Notes: generated by a model not told the origin, from the letters alone. A stretch of 13,327 nt of DNA from DAOTVC01 sp034437215 (GCA_034437215.1 DAOTVC010000005.1:1-13327); one strand, 5' to 3'. Shown: positions 7,099 through 13,253, counted from the first letter of the stretch. Made by a program: numbers and translations.

Positions 7099-7227
7099 TT
7101 ATGGGCTGCGCTGCTGGCGTGTAGCCATCTCCGGCGCTTTGCGGAAGTAGGCCAACCCGATCCCCTGCACGACGTAGAGGGACGCAAACATGACGAGCCG
7201 GAAACGGCGCGAGTGTCCAGAGTCCAG
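7099..7227 (-). pseudogene. Short MFS-like N-terminal fragment or leader ORF
   Basis: A perfect AGGAGG (7234-7239) stands 6 nt before an in-frame CTG at 7227. The first ATG of the frame is at 7191, and the frame ends at TAA 7099-7101, giving 42 or 30 residues. The part RRFRLVMFASLYVVQGIGLA looks like the basic start plus first membrane helix of an MFS permease (the LYxxQG phrase is common there), after which a non-hydrophobic tail and stop follow. It may be the stump of a deleted permease whose start codon has mutated to CTG, or a translated leader for the M20 peptidase gene that starts 20 nt further on. The resemblance is by eye. Confidence 0.35.
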
Positions 7228-7262
7228 GGAGAGCCTCCTCGAGAGGGATAACGGCTGCGCCG

Positions 7263-7268
7263 ATTGTA
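7263..7268 (-). promoter_or_regulatory. Extended -10 promoter candidate for the M20/MFS pair
   Basis: The minus strand reads TGTGATACAAT, with the -10 hexamer TACAAT (7263-7268) and a TG one base upstream, forming an extended -10. No good -35 is present at 17 nt, as expected for this promoter class. It lies just after the DUF2804 stop and a weak terminator, and about 24 nt before the AGGAGG of the short ORF, so it would start a new transcript for the fragment, peptidase and permease. Confidence 0.45.
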
Positions 7269-7271
7269 TCA

Positions 7272-7288
7272 CAAAAGGCCGACTCGGC
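7272..7288 (-). terminator. Weak Rho-independent terminator after DUF2804 gene
   Basis: On the minus strand GCCGAGTCGGC (7278-7288) is a near-palindrome with a tiny loop, followed by CTTTTG. It starts 5 nt past the DUF2804 stop codon. The stem is short (4-5 bp) and the T-run only four bases, so termination would be partial. Confidence 0.35.
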
Positions 7289-7293
7289 AGCGC

Positions 7294-8340
7294 CTACCAG
7301 CGCGCCTGATGCTCCTCGGCGAAGCCCACCAGCCCCTCGAGGTGGATGACCTCCCCATCGTCCGCTAGCACCTCACCGCGATAGCGCCCGAAGAGCTGGT
7401 GGACCTCGCTGCTGATGACGAGCAGGTTCGTGGACGCTACGCGGTCGATGCAGGGCGTAAAGGTGAGATTCACACGACCGTCGGGCGAGCGCATCTGCCA
7501 GGGGCGGGTGAAGTCCTGGGGATCGTAGTCGAAGTTCACGTAGGCGAGCTTGTGCACCCGTCCCTCGAGGATCAGGGCGTTCTCCGTCGCCTCGGAGGTG
7601 TCGCCGAAGCCGAAGCCCAGATTCAGGCCCACGTCTCTGCCGTCGGCGAGGAAGCCGCCGGCGCTCGCCCAGACCCAGAAGGAGCGGTAGGGCCAGACGC
7701 CGCGTCCCCAGTCGAGGTTGCCCAGAGCCTCTGCAGGCCGGAGGGCGTGGGTCACCGCGCCAAAGGTCACCTCGCCCTCGGCCGGCAGGCAATTGACCTT
7801 GCGGTTGTAGTAGAAGCGCTTCCCCTCCATGGGGATGACGATGACCATCGATTCGTGATCGGCGGGCAGGCTGAGCCGGAGATCGGCCTGCAGCCCGCGC
7901 CCCGCAAAATTGGGCCACTCCACGGAGATATGGCGTGCGCCCCTTTCAATGTCGAAGTGCATCCGCACCTGCCCGTCGTCGAACTCGGCCCGCCCCTTGG
8001 TGCTGTTTCGGGGCAGAACGATGCCCCGTGCCAGCGGCACCGTCAGCGTCTGCTCGTGGTGGCTCCGCCCCTCGAAGTCCACGACGTAGGCAAAGACCTG
8101 CCCGGCGTAGCCCAGGTCGGCGAGGGTGAAGGAGAAATAGTGGGAGGGGGTCGTCACACCGTAGTAATCCCAGCGCTTGAGGCGCAGGGGCTGCAAAAAG
8201 CGAGGTCGTACCGTAGCTGCTGCCTCGAGGTTGGCGTCTAAAAGAGGCTGGCGGGCCCAGCCCACCTGCATCAGATCTCCCTCAGCATCGAGGAGGGGCA
8301 GGGGCTCCGCCAGCTCTCGTTGATTCTCAGCGCGCCCCAT
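7294..8340 (-). CDS. DUF2804 family protein
   Basis: A 348-residue protein matching the conserved, poorly characterised DUF2804 family along its whole length. Family hallmarks visible here are the start PLPLLDAEGDLMQVGWAR, KRWDYYGVTTPSHYFSFTLAD (55-75), VPLARGIVLP, NCLPAEGEVTFG (183-194), LDWGRGVWPYRSFWVWASAGG (209-229), GLNLGFGFGD, TENALILEG, YDPQDFTRPW, VNLTFTPCIDR and the end SEVHQLFGRYRGEV...GFAEEHQARW. It is mostly beta strand with no signal peptide or membrane segment; a lipocalin/tocopherol-cyclase-like barrel is plausible but unproven. The ATG at 8340 begins 3 nt after the stop of the aldo/keto reductase gene with only a weak ribosome site, so translation is probably coupled. A joint role with the reductase on a hydrophobic substrate is speculation. 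Confidence 0.92.
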   Translation of the reverse strand: MGRAENQRELAEPLPLLDAEGDLMQVGWARQPLLDANLEAAATVRPRFLQPLRLKRWDYYGVTTPSHYFSFTLADLGYAGQVFAYVVDFEGRSHHEQTLTVPLARGIVLPRNSTKGRAEFDDGQVRMHFDIERGARHISVEWPNFAGRGLQADLRLSLPADHESMVIVIPMEGKRFYYNRKVNCLPAEGEVTFGAVTHALRPAEALGNLDWGRGVWPYRSFWVWASAGGFLADGRDVGLNLGFGFGDTSEATENALILEGRVHKLAYVNFDYDPQDFTRPWQMRSPDGRVNLTFTPCIDRVASTNLLVISSEVHQLFGRYRGEVLADDGEVIHLEGLVGFAEEHQARW

Positions 8341-8343
8341 CTT

Positions 8344-9330
8344 CTACCAGCGCTGGTGAACCTGGGGCTTGATGTAGGTCTCGTAGAGGTTGTGCGCCGC
8401 GGCCATGGTGCGGGACGGCAGCGGGGGCAGATCGGCGGCCGCCGCGTTCTCCGCGATCTGATCGGGACGCTTCGCACCGGGGATGGTGCAGCTCACGGCC
8501 TCGTCCATCAGGATCCAGCGCAGGGCCAGCTGGGGCATCGTCGCCCCCTCGGGGACGTAAGCCTTGAGCTTATCGACCGTGCGGACGCCGGTCTCGAAGT
8601 CCACCCCGGCGAAGGTCTCGCCCCGGTCGAAGGCCTCACCCTCGCGGTTGAAGTTCCGGTGGTCGTTCTCGGGGAAGGTCACATCCAGGTCGAACTTGCC
8701 CGTCAGCAGACCCGAGGCCAGGGGCACGCGCACGATGACGCCCACGTTGCGCCGCTGCGCCTCCCGGAAGAAGAGATCCTGGGGTCGCTGGCGGAAGATG
8801 TTGTAGATGATCTGCACCGTCTTCACGTTGGGGTACTCGATGGCCTTCAGCGCCTCCTCCACCTTCTCCACGCTCACGCCGTAGTGCAGGATCTTGCCCT
8901 GCTGCATCAGGTCATCGAGGATGCCGAAGACCTCCGGCATGTAGTAGACCTCCGTGGGAGGGCAGTGGAGCTGGACGAGATCGAGGGCCTCCACGTCCAG
9001 GTTCTTGAGGCTCCGCTCGACGAAGGCGGTCATCTTCTTGCGGTCCCCATAGCCCTCGGCCACGTGAGGATCGAGACGCCGCCCCGCTTTCGTCGCCACG
9101 TAGATCTGTTCCGGGCGCTCCTTGAGGAGCTTGCCGATGAGCCGTTCGCTGCGTCCGTCGCCGTAGACATCGGCGGTGTCGAGAAAGTTGACGCCGAGAT
9201 CGATGGCCTTGTGCAAAGCGGCCAGGGACTCCTCGTCCTCCACCTCACCCCACGAGCCGCCGATGGCCCAGGCACCCATGCTCACCGCCGAGATCTGCCA
9301 ACCGGTACGGCCAAGTATGCGATACTCCAT
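8344..9330 (-). CDS. Aldo/keto reductase
   Basis: A 328-residue NAD(P)H-dependent oxidoreductase of the AKR superfamily (TIM barrel, cytoplasmic), reducing carbonyls to alcohols or the reverse. It opens with MEYRILGRTGWQISAVSMGAW. The catalytic tetrad is complete: D51 and Y56 in FLDTADVYGDGRSE, K81 in VATKAG, H122 in DLVQLHCPP. The cofactor region contains VGVIVRVPLASGLLTGKF, and near the C-terminus CTIPGAKRPDQIAENAAAADL binds the nucleotide phosphate in relatives. Length and order match the YhdN/YajO-like oxidoreductase group; the physiological substrate is unknown. The ATG at 9330 is preceded by GGGAGG at 6 nt. A short leader ORF, a hairpin and a REP pair precede it, and the DUF2804 gene follows 3 nt after its stop, forming a two-gene unit. 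Confidence 0.94.
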   Translation of the reverse strand: MEYRILGRTGWQISAVSMGAWAIGGSWGEVEDEESLAALHKAIDLGVNFLDTADVYGDGRSERLIGKLLKERPEQIYVATKAGRRLDPHVAEGYGDRKKMTAFVERSLKNLDVEALDLVQLHCPPTEVYYMPEVFGILDDLMQQGKILHYGVSVEKVEEALKAIEYPNVKTVQIIYNIFRQRPQDLFFREAQRRNVGVIVRVPLASGLLTGKFDLDVTFPENDHRNFNREGEAFDRGETFAGVDFETGVRTVDKLKAYVPEGATMPQLALRWILMDEAVSCTIPGAKRPDQIAENAAAADLPPLPSRTMAAAHNLYETYIKPQVHQRW

Positions 9331-9360
9331 AAGGTTCCTCCCTGGAAAATAAGTAGGTTT

Positions 9361-9410
9361 GTAGTAGGCGCTTCAGCGCCGTACGTTCACGGCGATAAAG
9401 CGCCTACTAC
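9361..9410. repeat. Inverted REP pair (BIME-like), copy B
   Basis: Same 50-bp length and design as 1321-1370: GTAGTAGGCGCTTCAGCGCC at the left and the related unit in inverted orientation at the right, ending CGCCTACTAC. The hairpin bases differ from copy A in a paired way (A-T in copy A, G-C here at the fourth stem pair of the left unit). It lies in the 5' leader of the aldo/keto reductase, 30 bp upstream of the start codon, so it could affect the leader of that transcript. Confidence 0.75.
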
Positions 9411-9451
9411 GAACCCCGTTTTCGTCCTACGGTGGTGTCCCGTAGGAACAT
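9407..9451 (-). CDS. 14-codon leader ORF before the reductase
   Basis: On the minus strand AAAGGAG stands 5 nt before the ATG at 9451. The frame encodes MFLRDTTVGRKRGS and stops at a TAG lying in the REP pair. The strong ribosome site is unexpected for a random frame. The ORF contains an 8-bp hairpin (9425-9447). It could be a regulatory leader peptide or the stump of a gene cut by the repeat. No amino-acid run typical of attenuation peptides is seen. Confidence 0.3.
   Translation of the reverse strand: MFLRDTTVGRKRGS
9425..9447. promoter_or_regulatory. 8-bp hairpin in the reductase leader
   Basis: TCCTACGG (9425-9432) and CCGTAGGA (9440-9447) are perfect inverted repeats around a 7-nt loop. 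The hairpin is within the 14-codon leader ORF and upstream of the REP pair. No T-run follows, so it is not a plain terminator; an operator or an RNA stem acting with translation of the leader are both possible. Confidence 0.4.
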
Positions 9452-9595
9452 GTCGACTCCTTTGTGAGGTACTAGCTCGTTAAGCTAAGTGAATAATAAC
9501 GACAGGAAAAGTGAGGGCGAGCGCGACACGCCTACAGTGCAATGGCTGGCAGAGGCCGAACTTCTACCCCCCCGGAACCCGCGAAAAGGATCCGC

Positions 9596-10600
9596 CTACC
9601 CCTCGACGACGACCCTCGTTCCCGCGCCCGGTTCGATTCTCTGGGTCCAGACGTGGTAGGGCGTCTGGGGCTCCACCCAGCGGAAGATCCACTTGGCGGC
9701 GCTGCTGGGCACGTTGATGCAGCCGTGGCTATGACGGCGCCCGTAGTCGTTGTGCCAGTAGGTGCCGTGGATGGCCACGCCACTCCAGGTGAAGTAGGTG
9801 GGGAAGGCCACACCGGGCAGGTCGTAGTCCTCGCCCATCATACGGCTGGTGTGGCGCTTCAGGATCATGGTGAACTCGCCCCACGGCGTGGCTGTACTGT
9901 GGGCGCCCGTAGCAGCCGGCGTGGAGAAGACCACCTGATCCCCTACCAGGCAGTCGAGCCGCTGCTCGGTGGTGTTGATGTAGACCCACTTATCGGGCTG
10001 ACCCGGAGCAATGGGGGCGATCTCCTCGGGCGGGATGTACCGCAGGGAGGAGGCCAGGACGTAAGGTCCGGGTGACCAGGTGATGCCCTCCTTGAGCTGG
10101 TACCACCAGATCCCCTCCTCGTCGGGCACGGCGTCGACGACGCGGTAGACGGTCTGGTAGTAGAGCTTGCGGGCGACGTGCCGGCTGCCGGGGCTCCAGC
10201 GAGCCTCGGCAAAGGGGACGGAGACCTCGGTCCAGAAGCCTGCCTCCGGCACGTGAGTGATGGCAGGTTGGGGTAGATTCTCCACCGGCTGTACGTAGCC
10301 GCTGTGGATATACCCCTCCTCCACCTGATACCAGATAGAATTGGTGGGCCACGGGGGCTCTCCGACGACGGCGGTGAGGAGCGGGAAGACCTCGTCCCGG
10401 TACTTCCACGCCACCACCTCGGCACCCTGCGCCGGCTCGGTGCGCACCGCCTGTCGCCAGAGCATGGAGCGCCCCAGGGACGCAGGCAACGGAGCCTGGA
10501 AGGGAGGTGCCGCATCTACCCTCGCGACGCGCGAGGTCAATAGTCCGACCAGGGCTGCGCCCCCGACCTTCAAAAAATCACGACGATTCAGTGTCCGCAT
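9596..10600 (-). CDS. Tat-exported L,D-transpeptidase (YkuD)
   Basis: A 334-residue exported enzyme expected to form 3-3 crosslinks in peptidoglycan or attach proteins to it. The start at 10600 was chosen over an in-frame start 18 codons earlier because GAGGGGG lies 7 nt upstream and a Tat signal begins at once: LNRRDFLKVGG, a hydrophobic core (13-22) and an ARVDAA cleavage-type end. Two SH3-like beta regions follow (about 48-106 and 125-190, each with a WYQ-type motif: SIWYQVEEGYIHSGYV, GIWWYQLKEG). The YkuD domain (about 203-333) shows VYINTTEQRLDCLV, H278 in AIHGTYWH and the active site HSHGCIN with H292 and catalytic C294. Tat export of an L,D-transpeptidase is less common than Sec export. 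It stands alone, with its own upstream region containing a tandem repeat. Confidence 0.93.
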   Translation of the reverse strand: MRTLNRRDFLKVGGAALVGLLTSRVARVDAAPPFQAPLPASLGRSMLWRQAVRTEPAQGAEVVAWKYRDEVFPLLTAVVGEPPWPTNSIWYQVEEGYIHSGYVQPVENLPQPAITHVPEAGFWTEVSVPFAEARWSPGSRHVARKLYYQTVYRVVDAVPDEEGIWWYQLKEGITWSPGPYVLASSLRYIPPEEIAPIAPGQPDKWVYINTTEQRLDCLVGDQVVFSTPAATGAHSTATPWGEFTMILKRHTSRMMGEDYDLPGVAFPTYFTWSGVAIHGTYWHNDYGRRHSHGCINVPSSAAKWIFRWVEPQTPYHVWTQRIEPGAGTRVVVEG

Positions 10601-10730
10601 CGATGGTCCCCCTCGAACTACAATATCAGGTTGAAGAAGACTCTCCCCCCACATTTATAGTATATGGTTTCCTCGTATAAGATATTCGTATAAGATATTC
10701 GTACGTTAACCGAAATTACTTGAACCTTCC
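10601..10730. other. Upstream region of the L,D-transpeptidase gene
   Basis: AT-rich leader with no ORF. On the minus strand TATACTATAAAT (about 10654-10665) offers a possible -10 about 55-65 nt upstream of the transpeptidase start, with no convincing -35. The tandem repeat at 10674-10703 lies directly upstream of it. The left boundary of the IS110 element must fall within or just beyond this stretch. Confidence 0.4.
10674..10703. repeat. Tandem 13-bp repeat (2.3 copies)
   Basis: CGTATAAGATATT occurs twice back to back at 10674-10686 and 10687-10699, then CGTA continues at 10700-10703. It sits immediately upstream of the putative -10 of the L,D-transpeptidase gene, the position expected for activator or repressor sites. 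A replication-slippage duplication is the plain alternative. Confidence 0.7.
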
Positions 10731-11027
10731 GTCGGCCGTAGAGGGGTACATCCCAACATCAGGTACAATTATGACGATAGTTGTCGGTGGCGAGGGCGTT
10801 CTCTGTCTCCTTGTTGCCCGGCCTAGCCGGTGTCTTCTATCAAAGTCTGTAACCCCTGCCCCGCCGTGTTGTTCTGACACGGATCGTGTGCACCTCCTGA
10901 GCGGTCCCGACCGTAGCAGTTCGGTCAGACCGAAGTCGGTGGTTGTCCCCGCGCAGGTTGGCAAGCTCTGATTAGCACGAGGCTGAGCCCGGCGGGTGAT
11001 GGTGGGGTGTACCCCTCTGCGGCCGAC
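10731..11027. repeat. 31-bp inverted repeat bracketing the IS 5' segment
   Basis: The 31 bases at 10731-10761 (starting GTCGGCCGTAGAGGGGTACA) match the reverse complement of 10997-11027 with three mismatches. The repeat encloses about 235 bp. The right arm ends 29 nt before the transposase ATG. An RNA read across it could close into a long stem with the inner hairpins on top. Confidence 0.8.
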
Positions 11028-11056
11028 AGTGACTCCCGTTGAAAAGGAGGTTACGG
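10770..11056 (+). ncRNA. Candidate IS110 bridge RNA region
   Basis: In IS110-group elements the non-coding segment 5' of the recombinase encodes a bridge RNA with internal loops that pair with target and donor DNA. Here that segment has no credible ORF but several stems: CCGGC/GCCGG (10818-10830), CCGTGT/ACACGG with a 7-nt loop (10864-10882), CGGTC/GACCG (10902-10913) and TTCGGTC/GACCGAA (10920-10934). The last two can exchange partners. The octamer GTCGGTGG occurs at both 10783 and 10935. TACAAT at 10764-10769 is a possible -10. The RNA's true ends and its guide loops cannot be assigned by eye. Confidence 0.45.
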
Positions 11057-12382
11057 ATGACATCAGAAACTCCCGAAGTTGTGCTGGCGATTGACTTCAG
11101 TCGCGACCAGCTGGACGTCTCGCTGCGCGACGACGATCGCCAGTGGCTCTGGAGCCCGCGATCCTACGCCAACGACTGGCCGGGCTGGCAAAAGCTGAAA
11201 GCCCACGTGTTGGTCGAACTGGAAGCGCGCGCGCCGGCACACTTGACGGTGGTCGGCGAATCGACCGGCCCGTACTGGTGGCACGCGTTCTACCAATTCA
11301 GTCACGACCCCGACTTGCTCCCCTATGACCCGCAACTGGCCCTCCTCAACCCTGCCCACGTGAAACACTACCGCCGCGCCCTCTCGGAACGGGACAAAGA
11401 TGATCCCGATGACGCCCGCTTGATCGATCAGTACTACCGTGGCGTCGGGGTGGAACATCCCTACCGCTTCCAGGAACGCTACTTACCCTTGCGCACCTTC
11501 ACCCGCGCCTATGCCCGCGTCACGCACTCCTTAGCCGCCGAGAAAGCCTACTTACTCTCTGTCCTCCACCTCTGGGCAAGTGCCTACCGTCCGGGGGCAG
11601 ACAAGCCCTTCTCAAATCTCTTCGGAGCCACCAGTCAGTACGTCCTCACTGAATACGCCAATATTCAAGCCATCGCCGACCTCTCCCTGGACGAATTGGC
11701 GGCGCTCCTCCAAGAGCGTTCCGGGAATACCTTCCGCCAGCCCCTCACCACCGCCCGCCAGTTGCTCAAGGTGGCCCAATACTCCTACCCCCTTCCCGAG
11801 GCCTTGGTTGAGCCGCTGCATCAAGTGCTCTCTCACACGTTGGCGCACATTCGCTTGTTGACGGACAACCAGCAAGCGTATAAGCGCCTCATCGAGCAAG
11901 AGTTACAGACGTTGCCCGAAGCGCAGCTGGCCTGGGCCTATCGCGGCCTCGGTCCCGTGTTGGTCGGGGGCTGTCTGAGCGAGATCGGCGACACCACGCG
12001 CTTTACTACGGGCACCAAGTTCGATCGCCATCGCCATCAGGAGCGCCCGCGCACCTACCGCGATGGACAGTCGGCTGTGGCCAAACTCGCCGGCCTCTGG
12101 TGGCCGCGCAAGGACTCGGGTCAGGTGCAGGGGAACCGTCCCCGGCTCGCCCGCGAGCGCAACCCCTATCTGCGCTACTGGCTGGTCCAGTCTGCGTACA
12201 CCCTCCAGCGCTACCAATCCGAATACCGGCGCTTCTACTGGAGGAAGTATCGCGAGGCGCATGCCCATCCCCACAAGCGCGCCATCGTCCTAACGGCTCG
12301 CAAGGCCGTGCGGTTGATCTTTGCACTGCTACACAAAGGTCGCCTCACATGCCTGGGGGAGGTGCCCGATTCTGAATCCTGA
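11057..12382 (+). CDS. IS110-family transposase (DEDD recombinase)
   Basis: A 441-residue transposase. The N-terminal RuvC-like domain shows the acidic residues D13 (VVLAIDFSRDQLDVSL), E68 (VVGESTGPYWW) and D116/D119 (RDKDDPDDARLID). A helical middle section (about 150-285) follows. The C-terminal Transposase_20 domain has AYRGLGPVLVGGCLSEIGD and S354 in WWPRKDSGQ, the expected position of the catalytic serine, then RERNPYLRYWLVQSAYTL. The ATG at 11057 was preferred over the TTG at 11039 because AAAAGGAGG lies 6 nt upstream of the ATG. The reading frame is intact and all expected active-site residues are present, so the enzyme may be functional. At 441 residues it is at the long end for the family. 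It is the only plus-strand gene here. Confidence 0.93.
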   Translation: MTSETPEVVLAIDFSRDQLDVSLRDDDRQWLWSPRSYANDWPGWQKLKAHVLVELEARAPAHLTVVGESTGPYWWHAFYQFSHDPDLLPYDPQLALLNPAHVKHYRRALSERDKDDPDDARLIDQYYRGVGVEHPYRFQERYLPLRTFTRAYARVTHSLAAEKAYLLSVLHLWASAYRPGADKPFSNLFGATSQYVLTEYANIQAIADLSLDELAALLQERSGNTFRQPLTTARQLLKVAQYSYPLPEALVEPLHQVLSHTLAHIRLLTDNQQAYKRLIEQELQTLPEAQLAWAYRGLGPVLVGGCLSEIGDTTRFTTGTKFDRHRHQERPRTYRDGQSAVAKLAGLWWPRKDSGQVQGNRPRLARERNPYLRYWLVQSAYTLQRYQSEYRRFYWRKYREAHAHPHKRAIVLTARKAVRLIFALLHKGRLTCLGEVPDSES

Positions 12383-12483
12383 CCCCTGCGCGCGGGCGCT
12401 CAGCGTCCAGGCGTGAGGGGCAACCCAAGCGTATAGCGTAACACGCCATCCCGGCTTCGCTTTTTAAAGTGCTGTTAGGAGCT

Positions 12484-12496
12484 GGGCTATGAGCCC
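12484..12496. repeat. Short hairpin near the IS right end
   Basis: GGGCT (12484-12488), a 3-nt loop ATG, and AGCCC (12492-12496) form a compact stem about 100 nt after the transposase stop. It may belong to the right end of the IS110 element. Confidence 0.35.
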
Positions 12497-12536
12497 CTGT
12501 CTGTTTGTCACTGATTTTGACGCCTTTTTTGGGTCC

Positions 12537-12542
12537 TTGACA
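12537..12542 (+). promoter_or_regulatory. Consensus -35 hexamer at the IS right end
   Basis: A perfect TTGACA on the plus strand, with no -10 TATAAT-like box at the usual distance in the present arrangement. Circularised IS110 elements are known to create a promoter from a right-end -35 and a left-end -10. Its left-end counterpart would be TACAAT at 10764-10769. That pairing is inference. Confidence 0.3.
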
Positions 12543-12740
12543 ATTACCGGATTCTTTGAAAAATGACTTTAGTGCTTCCTGTCCTTTAGATCTCACACTA
12601 AAGACTTTTCCCCTCAGAGGTGCAAATGCTAAGGCCCTATCTCCACGATGTACTAACCAAAGGTCTTCTGCAAGTTTTAGGTCTCTTATATTGTCTGTGA
12701 AAATTTCCATTGTTATCTTAAGCCTCCACTCGGGCAACTA

Positions 12741-13174
12741 ATCTAGATATGAAAGACTAAACGCCAGAGCACTTGTTTTAGGTTGGGCCAACAGCTTCCA
12801 GTAGCGGTGACTTTCAACTACAATTTACCTACGGCGAACTGGAGCCTGGTGTATTAGTAAGGGTTCCAGCCCTCTGAGAGTTCACTATATAGTTAAGCAT
12901 TGTACATTTTTGCGCTACTACATCTGGAGCAAATCACTGCCAAGAAACACCTGTATGGCTCAGAATAATTGCTTACTCAGCGAAATCCAAAAGAGCTAGG
13001 TTCCTTAATGCATTCATACATAGCACTTTTTGTAAAAAGCTACTAGTCGATTAGGAAGTGCTTTAACATCAAAGCAGAACTAGCTGTTAGCCTGAATGTA
13101 TATCTGCTTTGGTTGGAGTTACTCTTCATCTTAAACTCAACCATTACCAGCTGGCAGGATGTTTTCCGACAGGC
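12741..13174. other. AT-rich stretch without a convincing gene
   Basis: Many stops in all frames. The best short minus-strand frame is 28 codons at 13043-13129 (MKSNSNQSRYTFRLTASSAL and eight more residues) with only a weak GGTTGAG upstream. Another open run of about 26 codons near 12730-12815 lacks a start. If the neighbouring fragment came from a peptide-modifying locus, a small precursor gene could lie here, but none has a recognisable leader or core. The composition is clearly different from the GC-rich left part of the window. Confidence 0.4.
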
Positions 13175-13217
13175 AAAACCGCCGACTGAAGGCCATGCAC
13201 CGAAAGACGGTGGTTTT
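13175..13217. repeat. Imperfect hairpin AAAACCGCCG/CGGTGGTTTT
   Basis: AAAACCGCCG (13175-13184) pairs with CGGTGGTTTT (13208-13217) with one mismatch around a 23-nt loop that contains CACCGAAAGACGG. In AT-rich surroundings this is a noticeable structure; it could be a transcript hairpin. It does not match a riboswitch I know. Confidence 0.4.
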
Positions 13218-13253
13218 CATCCACAATCCATCTACGGGGGATTAATAAGGCTG

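Larger units (their letters stand above)
10731..12545 (+). mobile_element. IS110-family insertion element (ends approximate)
   Basis: The element has a DEDD-type IS110 transposase (11057-12382), about 325 nt of structured non-coding DNA before it and a shorter non-coding tail after it. IS110 elements usually lack terminal inverted repeats and make no or minimal target duplications, so the ends cannot be fixed by eye. The left limit is placed at the first base of a 31-bp inverted repeat (10731). The right limit is placed just past a TTGACA (12537-12542), beyond which the sequence reads as a separate AT-rich gene fragment. Base composition differs on the two sides: GC-rich to the left, AT-richer to the right. 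Confidence 0.55.
12345..12710 (-). pseudogene. 5' gene fragment truncated at the IS110 end (radical-SAM maturase-like?)
   Basis: On the minus strand an ATG at 12710 opens MEIFTDNIRDLKLAEDLWLV, followed by HRGDRALAFAPLRGKVFSVRSKGQEALKSFF. Around residues 55-75 the character changes, and the frame runs on into IS sequence, ending at 12345 inside the transposase 3' end. The LxxxxDRxLxxAPLRGxVxxV pattern resembles the short N-terminal domain before the radical-SAM core in some SPASM peptide-modifying enzymes; this is a by-eye guess. GGAGG lies 12 nt before the ATG, and an in-frame TTG at 12737 is an alternative start. The rest of the gene is not found on the other side of the IS. Confidence 0.4.

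Noticed and set aside
5783..7150. 455-codon plus-strand open frame opposite the M20 peptidase gene
   Set aside because: It is an antisense shadow of GC-rich coding DNA. The minus-strand frame has all M20 metal ligands, whereas this frame gives a low-complexity Q/E/G-rich product without domain features.
8320..9483. 387-codon plus-strand frame opposite the aldo/keto reductase
   Set aside because: Antisense shadow. The minus-strand frame contains the complete AKR catalytic tetrad, and this one shows no recognisable motif.
11039..11056. Upstream TTG start of the transposase
   Set aside because: The six extra codons overlap the AAAAGGAGG ribosome site of the ATG at 11057, which is the better start.
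10716..11063. 115-codon minus-strand frame covering the IS 5' segment
   Set aside because: It contains both arms of the inverted repeat, is R/T/S-rich without domain character and has no ribosome site. It is better explained as structured non-coding DNA.
13043..13129. 28-codon ORF as a RiPP precursor for the truncated maturase-like gene
   Set aside because: It has only a weak ribosome site and no leader/core pattern, and the maturase identity itself is uncertain.
13168..13235. Possible c-di-GMP riboswitch because of GGCAAAACC plus a GAAA loop
   Set aside because: The second conserved segment (ACGCAAAGCC-like) and the tetraloop receptor arrangement are missing, and no gene follows.
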